The notes below the pieces were generated by a model. That model was given only the letters and a program-made list of their open reading frames with translations, had not been told where the DNA came from and ran no database searches. The translations under genes and the position numbers were made by a program. Positions 44,349 through 51,826 of a stretch of 64,000 bases of DNA are shown here, piece by piece. Origin of the DNA: an uncultured Eubacterium sp. (GTDB taxonomy: Bacteria > Bacillota > Clostridia > Oscillospirales > Acutalibacteraceae); assembly GCA_944380635.1 (NCBI GenBank), contig CALWID010000001.1, positions 24,374 to 88,373 on the forward strand, given 5' to 3'. Within the stretch, counting starts at the first letter, position 1. Every line of letters begins with the position of its first letter.

Positions 44349-45119
44349 ATGCTGGAAAAAATTATTGAGGCAGTGCGCGGAGCACAGAAGATTTACAAAA
44401 GCGCGCACGGCGACCTTGGAATAAAAGAAAAATCATCAGGCGTTGACCTTGTTACACAATATGACGGCGAAATACAGAAATATCTTTTCGGCGAGCTTGA
44501 AAAAGCCGTGCCCGGGTGCTCGTTTTTAGGCGAAGAGGGCAGCGGCAACAAAGAACTTACAGACGGTTACTGCTTTATAATTGACCCGATAGACGGAACA
44601 ACAAATTTTGTTAAAGGTTTTCAGCACAGCGCCATATCCGTTGGCCTTGCCAAAGACAGGGAACTGATTGCCGGCGTTGTGCTTGACCCGGATTTGGACA
44701 ACCTTTTTTACGCCGAAAAGGGAAAGGGCGCTTATCTTAACGGCAGCAAAATACATGTTTCCGACTGCCGAATGAAAGACAGCCTTGTGCTTTTCGGCAC
44801 CTGCCCTTATGAGCATGAACTTGCGCAAAAGACTTTTAAACTTACCGAGCAGGTTTTTTATAACTGCCTTGAAGTTCGGCGCTGCGGCTCTGCCGCGCTG
44901 GACATATGCTATGTGGCGGCGGGAAAGGCAGACCTTTACTATGAACTTATACTGCGTCCGTGGGACTTTGCGGGAGCAACAGTTATATTGCGCGAGGCGG
45001 GCGGAATTTGCAAAACCTGCGGCGGAAACGATATAGATTTAACAAAAATACAATCATATGTATGCTCCGGCGGGAAAAATATGAGCGAGTTTTTTGATAT
45101 AGCAAATGGAATATTATAG
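44349..45119 (+). CDS. Inositol monophosphatase family protein
   Basis: This 256-residue sugar-phosphatase-fold enzyme has the metal-binding motifs GEEGSG (Glu62, Glu63) and DPIDGTTNF (Asp79, Asp82), and WDFAGATVILREAGG near the C-terminus. It is likely a Mg-dependent phosphatase of inositol phosphate or a related substrate such as NADP or fructose 1,6-bisphosphate; SuhB-type is the usual annotation. An AAGGTGG site precedes the ATG at 44349. It overlaps the next gene by 14 bases. This is one of only two rightward genes. Confidence 0.92.
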   Translation: MLEKIIEAVRGAQKIYKSAHGDLGIKEKSSGVDLVTQYDGEIQKYLFGELEKAVPGCSFLGEEGSGNKELTDGYCFIIDPIDGTTNFVKGFQHSAISVGLAKDRELIAGVVLDPDLDNLFYAEKGKGAYLNGSKIHVSDCRMKDSLVLFGTCPYEHELAQKTFKLTEQVFYNCLEVRRCGSAALDICYVAAGKADLYYELILRPWDFAGATVILREAGGICKTCGGNDIDLTKIQSYVCSGGKNMSEFFDIANGIL

Positions 45120-45972
45120 TTTTAACAAATACCTGCGCAAACGATTTGGCTGCAAGGTATACAAAATAAGCATTAACGGCGGATTTACATGCCCAAACAG
45201 GGACGGCACCTTGGGCACGGGAGGCTGCATATTCTGCTCTGCCGGCGGCAGCGGAGATTTTGCGGAAAGCCCTGAACTTTCAATAACTCAGCAGATTGAA
45301 AACGGAAAAGAGCGGGTAAAAAACAAAATAAAAAGCGGAAAATACATTGCTTATTTTCAGGCGTTTACAAATACTTACGCGCCTGTTGAGGTGCTTAGGG
45401 AAAAATATACAGAGGCTGTAAATCACCGCGATATTGTTATGCTTTCCGTTGCCACGCGGCCGGACTGCCTGCCGAATGAAGTTATTGATTTGCTTAAAGA
45501 AATAAATAATATAAAGCCTGTAAGCGTTGAACTGGGACTTCAGACTATACACGAAAAAAGCGCCGAATACATACGGCGCGGATACAATCTGGAATGTTAT
45601 AATGACGCCGTGCGGCGGCTGAAAGAGGCGGGGCTTGAAGTTGTGTGCCACATAATTTTAGGGCTGCCCGGGGAAAGCAAAAAAGATATGCTGCAAAGTG
45701 TTGAATACGCATGCAAGAGCGGAATTGACGGCATAAAACTGCAGCTTTTACATGTTTTGCGCGGCACTGACCTTGCCAAAGACTACGAGGCGGGAAAATT
45801 TAAAACGCTGACTTTTGAGGAATACCTTGATATTATTAAAGACTGCATAAAGGTAATACCGAAAAACATTGTTATTCACAGGCTGACGGGCGACGGCGCA
45901 AAAAAAGATTTGATTGCGCCGCTTTGGAGCGCGGATAAAAAAAGAGTGATTAACGCCATTTCTAAGTTATAA
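45106..45972 (+). CDS. TIGR01212-family radical SAM protein (YtqA-like)
   Basis: This 288-residue radical SAM protein has an unusual cluster motif: Cys29, Cys41 and Cys44 (CPNRDGTLGTGGCIFC), with 11 residues between the first two cysteines, which is typical of TIGR01212/YhcC-like proteins. A VELGLQTIHEKSAEYIRRG motif and an HIILGLPGE loop follow, as in Elp3-like barrels. Function in the family is not settled; an RNA-modification role has been suggested. It is translationally coupled to the inositol monophosphatase gene and ends at a strong terminator. Confidence 0.9.
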   Translation: MEYYSFNKYLRKRFGCKVYKISINGGFTCPNRDGTLGTGGCIFCSAGGSGDFAESPELSITQQIENGKERVKNKIKSGKYIAYFQAFTNTYAPVEVLREKYTEAVNHRDIVMLSVATRPDCLPNEVIDLLKEINNIKPVSVELGLQTIHEKSAEYIRRGYNLECYNDAVRRLKEAGLEVVCHIILGLPGESKKDMLQSVEYACKSGIDGIKLQLLHVLRGTDLAKDYEAGKFKTLTFEEYLDIIKDCIKVIPKNIVIHRLTGDGAKKDLIAPLWSADKKRVINAISKL

Positions 45973-45974
45973 TT

Positions 45975-46004
45975 AAAGCGGGAAGATTGAATCTTCCCGC
46001 TTTT
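45975..46004. terminator. Strong bidirectional terminator
   Basis: A perfect 13-bp stem (45975-45987 with 45991-46003), a 3-base loop and flanking T-rich DNA. It ends the rightward pair and, on the minus strand, the protease-peptide unit. Confidence 0.92.
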
Positions 46005-46014
46005 CAATTACTTA

Positions 46015-46146
46015 TCACCAAGGGAATGTAGTATCATTATCATCGCCCGGATTAGTAGTGGGTTCTTCGCCGCTGGTTGATATAACATCAACTATTTTAA
46101 ATTCGTTTACTTCGGTTTCAGGCTTTTCGTAATATTCCTTTTTCAT
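46015..46146 (-). CDS. 43-residue acidic peptide downstream of the S8 protease
   Basis: A short gene with a near-perfect AAAGGAGGTG site 5 bases before ATG 46146, ending TGA at 46015. The product begins MKKEYYEKPETEVNEFKI, continues VDVISTSGEE and ends with Pro-, Gly- and Asp-rich sequence closing in FPW. The N-terminal half (YEKPETEV...F...DVIxTSG) looks like a conserved leader, the rest like a variable core. There is no signal peptide. It lies 18 bases after the protease stop and before a terminator, so it shares that transcript. I do not recognise a named family. Possible roles are a precursor peptide, a substrate or a regulator; none is shown. Confidence 0.82.
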   Translation of the reverse strand: MKKEYYEKPETEVNEFKIVDVISTSGEEPTTNPGDDNDTTFPW

Positions 46147-46164
46147 AATTACACCTCCTTTAAA

Positions 46165-49100
46165 TTAATATAACGCTTTAAGCATGTTCTTTGTATTTTG
46201 GTCTATTTCATCATCCGACATTACTTTTTGTGCAATGTCGTTGAATGAATAGCAGAGAGTGTCTGAATAATAGTAAATTCCGTCTATTTTTACATAAGCC
46301 CTTGCAGACACTTCCATATCATATGACGATTGCGGAATATCCGTAAATACAAGATTAAATGTGGTGGTCTCGTCCTCATGTGTTAAGCGGTTGTATGCAA
46401 TAAGTTGCAATACGCTTTCACCGTCAATCTGCTCAACCGTTAAATCATTTCTGTCCTGCTCACCGGCGGCATAGACAAATCCATATTCCTCAACTTCTTT
46501 TTTCTGCGTATCATAAAATGAATAGCCAAATCGAAGTCCGGCATCGGTAACCCTTATTGATCCGCCCATATCATTCATATCGATAAACTCAAGGCTGTTG
46601 GCATCTGCGTATTCCTCGCCGTATGAGCCTTTTTCACCTTGAACAGTGAGTGAAGTATCAGTTGGCACATAAGTACAGTTTGTTAATTTATCAGATACCA
46701 CAACTACAGCATTTTCTGTCACAGGCAGACTTTCAGCTGTTTCAAGTTCAGGAGCGTAAAGATAATTTACACCGCTCTCATACAATGCGTTTTCTCCTAT
46801 TGTTTTAAGATTAGGCAAATCAAGCTCAGTAAGTCCGCTTGTATAAGCCAAGGTTTCATCTGATAAAGTTTTCAGTATTGGCGCATATATAATTTTTAAA
46901 TTTGTATTTTGTGCATAAGTATCATTCCAAGTACTATATGAAGCAAAAACCTTATTTCCCATTGTTTCCAAGTTTGGAGCATACAATTCACTTGCAGTAC
47001 TGTTAACAAACACTTCATCACCCAGAACTTTCAGTGAATCAAATTGGATATTTCCTAACGAATATGTGTCATAGAATGCCTGATAACCAATCTGCTCAAC
47101 CTTTGGCATATTTATATCTGACAACATATAGCAGTACATAAAGGTTTGCTCCGGTATATTTTGCAGTATGGGCAAATCTATCTTCGTTAAAGTTGAACAC
47201 CCTTCGAAATTACATTTACCATCCATTCTTAAAAGGTTTGGCAGTGAAATTTTTCTTAGATTGTCACAGTATGCAAAGCCCATATCACCCATAATTTCAA
47301 CATCAGGCACATAAACATCTCTTAAAAGCCAACAATTTTCAAAAGCGCTGCTTTCAAGTTCAACTGCGCTGTCGAGTTCCACTTCTTCCAATCGAGAACA
47401 ATTATTAAACGCAGAATCAGGCACAATATTAAGAGACGGCATTTTTGCTTTAGCTAAATATTTATTCTCGCTAAATGAGGCATAACCGGCATAACTCAAT
47501 TTTGGAAGATCAAGTTCGGACAAATTTGAATAATTCAAGCCTAAATCTTCAATTCTTTCAATATTCGGCGCATTCAAATAAACCAGCGGAGTGCTTAGGC
47601 CGGCTTCACCGATAACTTTAAGACCGGGTGCAGAAACATAGCTGAGTATGAAACTGAAAAAAGCATAGTCCTCAATTTCCGTTACAGTATTCGGAAGAAC
47701 GATGCCGAGAAGATGTTCTGATCTGTCCCAAGCCTGCTGGGATTCTTCCATTTCTGCCGGGTCAAAATCATCGTAAAAAGCGTATTCCGCAACGCCTTTA
47801 ACTGTTGTGCCGTTTATTGCTTCAGGAACGATGATTTCATTCTTTTCGCCTGTATAGCCTGTTATATATCCTCTATCGTCTATGGTGAAATCGCTTTCAT
47901 CAGCATAATATTCCATTTTATACACTGCCGATGACGGAACGCTTTTTGTTTTTTCGCCGCTGTAAGCAACAGCACGAACGGCAGTGGTTGACGAAACGGT
48001 CAACGGTTCGGTATACAGTTCAGAGCGTTCCGCCGTTGGATAAGAGCCGTCAGTTGTGTAATAGATTTCTGCACCGGCATCAGAAGATAGCGAAAGTTCA
48101 AATTCTTCATGGTAAGTTCCCGATGATACGGAAAATGCCGGTGCGGAGCAAATCTCATCCATTCCTACGATTTTCTGCATCTGTGGCATACCATAGCCGT
48201 AATACAGTTCTTCTGATTCCGCTTTTTCACTTAAATTACCGAAAGTAAATCCTGACAAGGAGTCGTCATTTATTTCAACATCCCTTAAATAAGGACTTGA
48301 ATAAGCAAGTTCATCTTTTGAAACGCAAGAATCTATCAGAACCTGTTTGACCTCTTCTACGGAATAATCCGGATGGACGGAAAGAGCCGCTGCGCTTGCT
48401 GCCGCTATGAACGGAGCAGCATAGGAAGTACCGTTTACATACTGCGGTTTATCAAGCGAAGCATTGGTTCCGTAAACCTCTATCTGATAACCCGGCGCCA
48501 CAAAGTCAATCTCCTCGCCGTAATTCGAAAGAAAACACGGATTGCCTCTATAGTCAATAGCGCCTACAGCATATACTTCATCCATATTCGCAGGATAGTA
48601 ATATGATACATCGTCATTGTAATTTCCTGCCGCTACAACACAGATTACTCCGTTTTTGTATGCATCTTGAATTGTTTCTTTAATCAAAGAAGGTGCTTCG
48701 CCAATTCCGTCTAGGCTTAGATTAATTATATCTGCACCATCTTCAACTGCTTGCTGAACACAAGTTGCCACGGCAGAAAGCGTGCCGTATCCATCTCGGT
48801 TCATTGCTTTATACCCGATAATATTCACATTTGAAGCGGTATTATCGAGTAAAATACTTGTAATATGAGAGCCATGATATGCACTGGCCGGGCTGCCAAC
48901 ATCTGCCTGTGCAGTTCCGGCCTCTCCCGTATCGCTGAGATTTATACCAGAATCAATAACACGATTCGTATCTTTAAAGCTTTTTAATCTGAAATTGATT
49001 CCGACATCAATCAACGCTATGTTGATTTCCGGTGCATCTATCGTTTCAAGATATTGCTTTGCATACTTACTGCCAAGCATATCGGTGCCGTAAGAAAAGG

Positions 49101-49485
49101 TTTCATCAGAATTATATGAAGAACTCTGGGTTTCAACGATTTCGTCAGTTTCAGCCCATTCAACAAAGCTGAGGGAGTTATAATATTCGAGGGCGCCGGC
49201 TGCTTCTTCCGCTGTCTCATACTGATAAATGTACACATCATCCGTGCCGTTTATCTTTTCAGCGCTGCCATAAGTTTCCGGCTCAATATTTGCCTTAACA
49301 ATGACACGGCTGGCGGCGGAATCTTCAATGCTTTTATCCTCTGCCGTCTCCTCCTGATACAGTTCCGAAAGTTCATCTACTACCGTATCAACTTCCGCTC
49401 CCGTATCGGCAAATACAGGAAAGGCAATACTAAGTGATGTTACTACCATAGTTAGTGCTAACAATAAACTTATACCTTTTTTCAT
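46165..49485 (-). CDS. Secreted S8 subtilisin-like protease with leucine-rich repeats
   Basis: This 1106-residue exported protease has a signal peptide (LLLALTMVVTSLSIAFPVFA), an I9-like propeptide (about 60-118) and a subtilase domain. The catalytic residues are Asp160 (ALIDVGIN), His204 (YHGSHITS), oxyanion Asn288 (AAGNYN) and Ser354 (NGTSYAAP); all are present, so it should be active. A chitobiase/hexosaminidase-C-type Ig domain follows near 470-545 (IYYTTDGSYPTAERSELYTEPL), then LRR_5 repeats to about 970 and a final beta domain. No cell-wall anchor is evident. The promoter is at 49565-49593; the 43-residue peptide gene follows. Confidence 0.92.
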   Translation of the reverse strand: MKKGISLLLALTMVVTSLSIAFPVFADTGAEVDTVVDELSELYQEETAEDKSIEDSAASRVIVKANIEPETYGSAEKINGTDDVYIYQYETAEEAAGALEYYNSLSFVEWAETDEIVETQSSSYNSDETFSYGTDMLGSKYAKQYLETIDAPEINIALIDVGINFRLKSFKDTNRVIDSGINLSDTGEAGTAQADVGSPASAYHGSHITSILLDNTASNVNIIGYKAMNRDGYGTLSAVATCVQQAVEDGADIINLSLDGIGEAPSLIKETIQDAYKNGVICVVAAGNYNDDVSYYYPANMDEVYAVGAIDYRGNPCFLSNYGEEIDFVAPGYQIEVYGTNASLDKPQYVNGTSYAAPFIAAASAAALSVHPDYSVEEVKQVLIDSCVSKDELAYSSPYLRDVEINDDSLSGFTFGNLSEKAESEELYYGYGMPQMQKIVGMDEICSAPAFSVSSGTYHEEFELSLSSDAGAEIYYTTDGSYPTAERSELYTEPLTVSSTTAVRAVAYSGEKTKSVPSSAVYKMEYYADESDFTIDDRGYITGYTGEKNEIIVPEAINGTTVKGVAEYAFYDDFDPAEMEESQQAWDRSEHLLGIVLPNTVTEIEDYAFFSFILSYVSAPGLKVIGEAGLSTPLVYLNAPNIERIEDLGLNYSNLSELDLPKLSYAGYASFSENKYLAKAKMPSLNIVPDSAFNNCSRLEEVELDSAVELESSAFENCWLLRDVYVPDVEIMGDMGFAYCDNLRKISLPNLLRMDGKCNFEGCSTLTKIDLPILQNIPEQTFMYCYMLSDINMPKVEQIGYQAFYDTYSLGNIQFDSLKVLGDEVFVNSTASELYAPNLETMGNKVFASYSTWNDTYAQNTNLKIIYAPILKTLSDETLAYTSGLTELDLPNLKTIGENALYESGVNYLYAPELETAESLPVTENAVVVVSDKLTNCTYVPTDTSLTVQGEKGSYGEEYADANSLEFIDMNDMGGSIRVTDAGLRFGYSFYDTQKKEVEEYGFVYAAGEQDRNDLTVEQIDGESVLQLIAYNRLTHEDETTTFNLVFTDIPQSSYDMEVSARAYVKIDGIYYYSDTLCYSFNDIAQKVMSDDEIDQNTKNMLKALY

Positions 49486-49564
49486 AAGTTTTCACCCCTT
49501 TATTAAATATAAACATATATGTATATACAGCGAAAAACAAAAAAACTTTCACTACTTTAATTTA

Positions 49565-49593
49565 ATTTTAAAGTATCGACAAATTTTTGTCAA
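49565..49593 (-). promoter_or_regulatory. Promoter of the S8 protease gene, with an overlapping dyad
   Basis: Consensus TTGACA (49593-49588) and TAAAAT (49570-49565), 17 bases apart on the minus strand. The -35 element lies inside the inverted repeat GACAAA-TT-TTTGTC, a possible operator. The transcript would have about 75 bases before the start codon. Confidence 0.72.
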
Positions 49594-49687
49594 TCAAGAT
49601 TACAAAAATGTGCTATGAAAATGACAAAATTTGCACTTGCTATTTTTTAAAAAAGTATTGACAATATGCCTTTTATGAACAAACTTT

Positions 49688-49746
49688 ACGGACTATATCA
49701 ATCCCTACGGACTATGAACAACCCCCACGGACTACAACAACCCCTC
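49688..49746. repeat. Three near-identical 19-20 bp tandem units
   Basis: ACGGACTATATCAATCCCT (49688) is followed by related units at 49707 and 49727 that share ACGGACTA and a C-rich end. They lie at the left edge of the larger repeat cluster. Confidence 0.65.
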
Positions 49747-49785
49747 CGTCAACTCCGTTGACACCTCCCCTTGCACAGGGGAGGC
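49737..49785. repeat. 49-bp palindromic repeat, copy 1
   Basis: The block begins ACAACCCCTCCGTCAACTCC and ends in CTTGCACAGGGGAGGC. It contains GTCAAC-TCC-GTTGAC and CCTCCCCTTG/CAGGGGAGG arms. An identical copy is at 49984-50032. Confidence 0.8.
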
Positions 49786-49792
49786 AAAAAAG

Positions 49793-49865
49793 GGATAGTT
49801 CACACAGGGGAGGCGGTGAAGTGGGGGCGACTTGCGTTGAAACCGCTCCCTTGCACAGGGGAGGC
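49793..49865. repeat. 73-bp intergenic repeat, copy 1
   Basis: The unit begins GGATAGTTCACACAGGGGAG and ends in ACAGGGGAGGC. Further copies are at 50023-50084 (5' truncated), 50091-50163 and 50171-50241; they vary mainly in the centre. Confidence 0.78.
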
Positions 49866-49890
49866 ACTAAAGAAATAAGGTCGCCGTTTC

Positions 49891-49944
49891 GGCTCCCTTG
49901 TGTAAAGGGAGCTGGCAAAGCGCAGCTTTGACTGAGGGATTGTT
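49891..49944. repeat. Palindromic intergenic element
   Basis: GCTCCCTT-GTGT-AAAGGGAGC is followed by AAAGC/GCTTT and TGACTGAGGGATTGTT, resembling the other repeats in structure (a strong hairpin, then a TGA..GAGGG tail) but with different sequence. Confidence 0.6.
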
Positions 49945-49983
49945 AATTATTTTTTAGGTTTTTATGTGTTTCGGCGGCTCACA

Positions 49984-50032
49984 ACAACCCCTCCGTCAAC
50001 TCCGTTGACACCTCCCCTTGCACAGGGGAGGC
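49984..50032. repeat. 49-bp palindromic repeat, copy 2
   Basis: Identical to 49737-49785; it leads directly into the truncated 73-bp unit. Confidence 0.8.
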
Positions 50033-50084
50033 GGTGAAGTTGGGAGCGGCTTGCGTTGAAACCGCTCCCTTGCACAGGGGAGGC
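50023..50084. repeat. 73-bp intergenic repeat, 5'-truncated copy 2
   Basis: It starts at CAGGGGAGGCGGTGAAG and shares its first bases with the preceding 49-bp repeat. The end is identical in type to copy 1. Confidence 0.7.
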
Positions 50085-50090
50085 TAAAAT

Positions 50091-50163
50091 GGATAGTTCA
50101 CACAGGGGAGGCGGTGAAGTGGGGGCGACTCGCGTTTGAAACTGCACCTTACACAGGGGAGGC
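50091..50163. repeat. 73-bp intergenic repeat, copy 3
   Basis: Begins GGATAGTTCACACAGGGGAG; the central part reads GACTCGCGTTTGAAACTGC, a variant of copy 1. Confidence 0.75.
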
Positions 50164-50170
50164 TACAAAG

Positions 50171-50241
50171 GGATAGTTCACACAGGGGAGGCGGTGAAGT
50201 GGGAGCGACTTGCGTTTGAAACTGCCCTTTACACAGGGGGC
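50171..50241. repeat. 73-bp intergenic repeat, copy 4
   Basis: Same unit with central GACTTGCGTTTGAAACTGC and a degenerate end (ACAGGGGGCGG). It lies 7 bases after copy 3. Confidence 0.75.
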
Positions 50242-50349
50242 GGAAAACGATAAGATTATATTTAATATTTTTCATTTTGCACTCCGATAACAAATCTGAT
50301 TTTTATAATTTTATAATACACAAACAGATATCATTTTACAGCAAAAATG

Positions 50350-50386
50350 CCTAACTATCGAAAAATACGCCCTAATTATCGAAAAT
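50350..50386. repeat. Direct repeat CCTAAYTATCGAAAA, 21-bp period
   Basis: Two copies, starting at 50350 and 50371, lie just before the GH29 terminator. A 21-bp period places them on the same DNA face. No regulator is inferred. The remaining sequence of the 49486-50443 gap is AT-rich and holds no gene. Confidence 0.4.
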
Positions 50387-50399
50387 TTTAATATTGACA

Positions 50400-50437
50400 T
50401 AAAAAAACAGCAGACACCGCTTTAACAGTATCTGCTG
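50400..50437 (-). terminator. Terminator after the alpha-fucosidase gene
   Basis: On the minus strand CAGCAGA / TCTGCTG arms (50408-50414, 50431-50437) with a 16-base loop are followed by seven T. Confidence 0.82.
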
Positions 50438-50443
50438 CAAACA

Positions 50444-51826
50444 TTATTCATAAAATCCGATTTCTGAGATAACGGGGGTACTTCTGCTTTGGCGAATTAT
50501 AACCCTTGCGCCCGTGCATTTTTTGCCTTTTAACGCGGCTATTTTGCAGGAGCCGATAACGGTGCCCGAATAGACATGCTCATAATTCCCGTTTTCTTTT
50601 CTAAGGAAAATATCAAACGCTTCCACACGCTGGGAACAGCGTATATCTTCTTTTAGAATAATATATTTTATTTTCTTTTCGCTATTAAAAGTAAAATCAA
50701 TAATTCCGTCCGTATCTTTAAGCATACCGAATTTTTCAACTATAACAGGCTTTGAGTACATTTCCCTGATTTTATTGCCGAGCCCGCGAAGAGCAACGGA
50801 ATCGCTGATATGAACAGTGCCCTTATCGCTTGGCGGAACATTCAAAAGCAAAGTGCAGTTATTGCCGACGGAATTAAGATAAATTTTAAAAAGTTTGGCT
50901 GCGCTTTTAACGGTAAAATTAGTCTTTTTTGAATAAAACCACCCGCGGCGGACGGAAACATCAACCTCTGCGGGATACCAGCAAAGGTTTGGGCAGTCTT
51001 TCAGAAATTCACGGCTGCCGAGGTCCTCATCAGTTGAGGTGCGTTTTTTCATTGAGCCGGCGTCCGTTTGGGAATGCTGGCTCTTTTCCTGCACCGTTTC
51101 AGCCATTTGCAGATAAGCCGGCACAACGGAAAATTCGGATTTTCGGGTTTTGCCGCCCTCATTGCCTACCCACCTGATGTCAGGGCCGCAGACAGCGATA
51201 TTAGCGCCAGGCTGAAGTTCGCGGATTAGTTTATAATACCTTTGCCAGTCATATTCAAAGGCTTTTGCGTCCGCGCCTTTCGCGCCGTCAAACCACACCT
51301 CTGAAATTGTGCCGTATTTCGTTAACAATTCCGTAAGTTGGTTACAGAAATAATCGTTATATTCCGGTGTGCCGTAAGTTGGCTCATGCATATCCCACGG
51401 GGAAAGATAAACGCCGAAATCGAGCCCCGCTCTTCTGCATTCATCGGAAACCATTTTAACTATATCGCCGTTAAAGCCTGAATTTTTAACGGAAAAAGAG
51501 GTGTACTCGCTTGGCCAAAGGCAAAATCCGTCATGATGTTTACAGGTTAATATAATACCTGTTGCTCCGGATGAAACGGCGCATTTTACCCACTGCGCGG
51601 CATTGATTTTTTTAATGGTAAAATCGGTTGCTTTTTCATTGCCGACTCCCCATTCCCTGCCGGTGGCGGTATTCATGCCGAAATGCATAAAAAGGTAAAA
51701 CGGTTTTTCAGCAAGGCGCAACTGCCTTTCAGACGGCGTTACGGAAATGAGCCTTTCAACCTCCGGGGAATTTAGCGGAACGCCGTTATTATAATTAGTC
51801 CAGTTATTTTTAAAGGGATTTTTCAC
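50444..51826 (-). CDS. GH29 alpha-L-fucosidase
   Basis: This glycoside hydrolase releases L-fucose from glycans. The 460-residue enzyme has the GH29 TIM barrel: KPFYLFMHFGMNT, CKHHDGF at 95-101, and nucleophile Asp180 in EVWFDG. A C-terminal beta domain (about 345-460) resembles an F5/8-type or galactose-binding sandwich (FNSEKKIKYIILKEDI). There is no signal peptide, so it acts in the cytoplasm on imported oligosaccharides. The GTG at 51826 shares GTGA with the end of the GH38 gene, and an AGAGGAAG site lies upstream; the two enzymes are made together. A terminator follows. Confidence 0.92.
   Translation of the reverse strand: MKNPFKNNWTNYNNGVPLNSPEVERLISVTPSERQLRLAEKPFYLFMHFGMNTATGREWGVGNEKATDFTIKKINAAQWVKCAVSSGATGIILTCKHHDGFCLWPSEYTSFSVKNSGFNGDIVKMVSDECRRAGLDFGVYLSPWDMHEPTYGTPEYNDYFCNQLTELLTKYGTISEVWFDGAKGADAKAFEYDWQRYYKLIRELQPGANIAVCGPDIRWVGNEGGKTRKSEFSVVPAYLQMAETVQEKSQHSQTDAGSMKKRTSTDEDLGSREFLKDCPNLCWYPAEVDVSVRRGWFYSKKTNFTVKSAAKLFKIYLNSVGNNCTLLLNVPPSDKGTVHISDSVALRGLGNKIREMYSKPVIVEKFGMLKDTDGIIDFTFNSEKKIKYIILKEDIRCSQRVEAFDIFLRKENGNYEHVYSGTVIGSCKIAALKGKKCTGARVIIRQSRSTPVISEIGFYE

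Noticed and set aside
46015-46146. The 43-residue peptide as a classical bacteriocin
   Set aside because: It lacks a double-glycine leader, signal peptide, adjacent transporter and immunity gene, so that label is not supported.
49684-50241. CRISPR array
   Set aside because: Repeats are long, variable and adjacent or nested, with no uniform spacers and no cas genes nearby.
49712-50293. Short open frames of 60-70 codons across the repeat cluster
   Set aside because: They read through palindromic repeats, have no ribosome site and encode repeated low-complexity peptides such as PPLCEL; they are by-products of the repeats.
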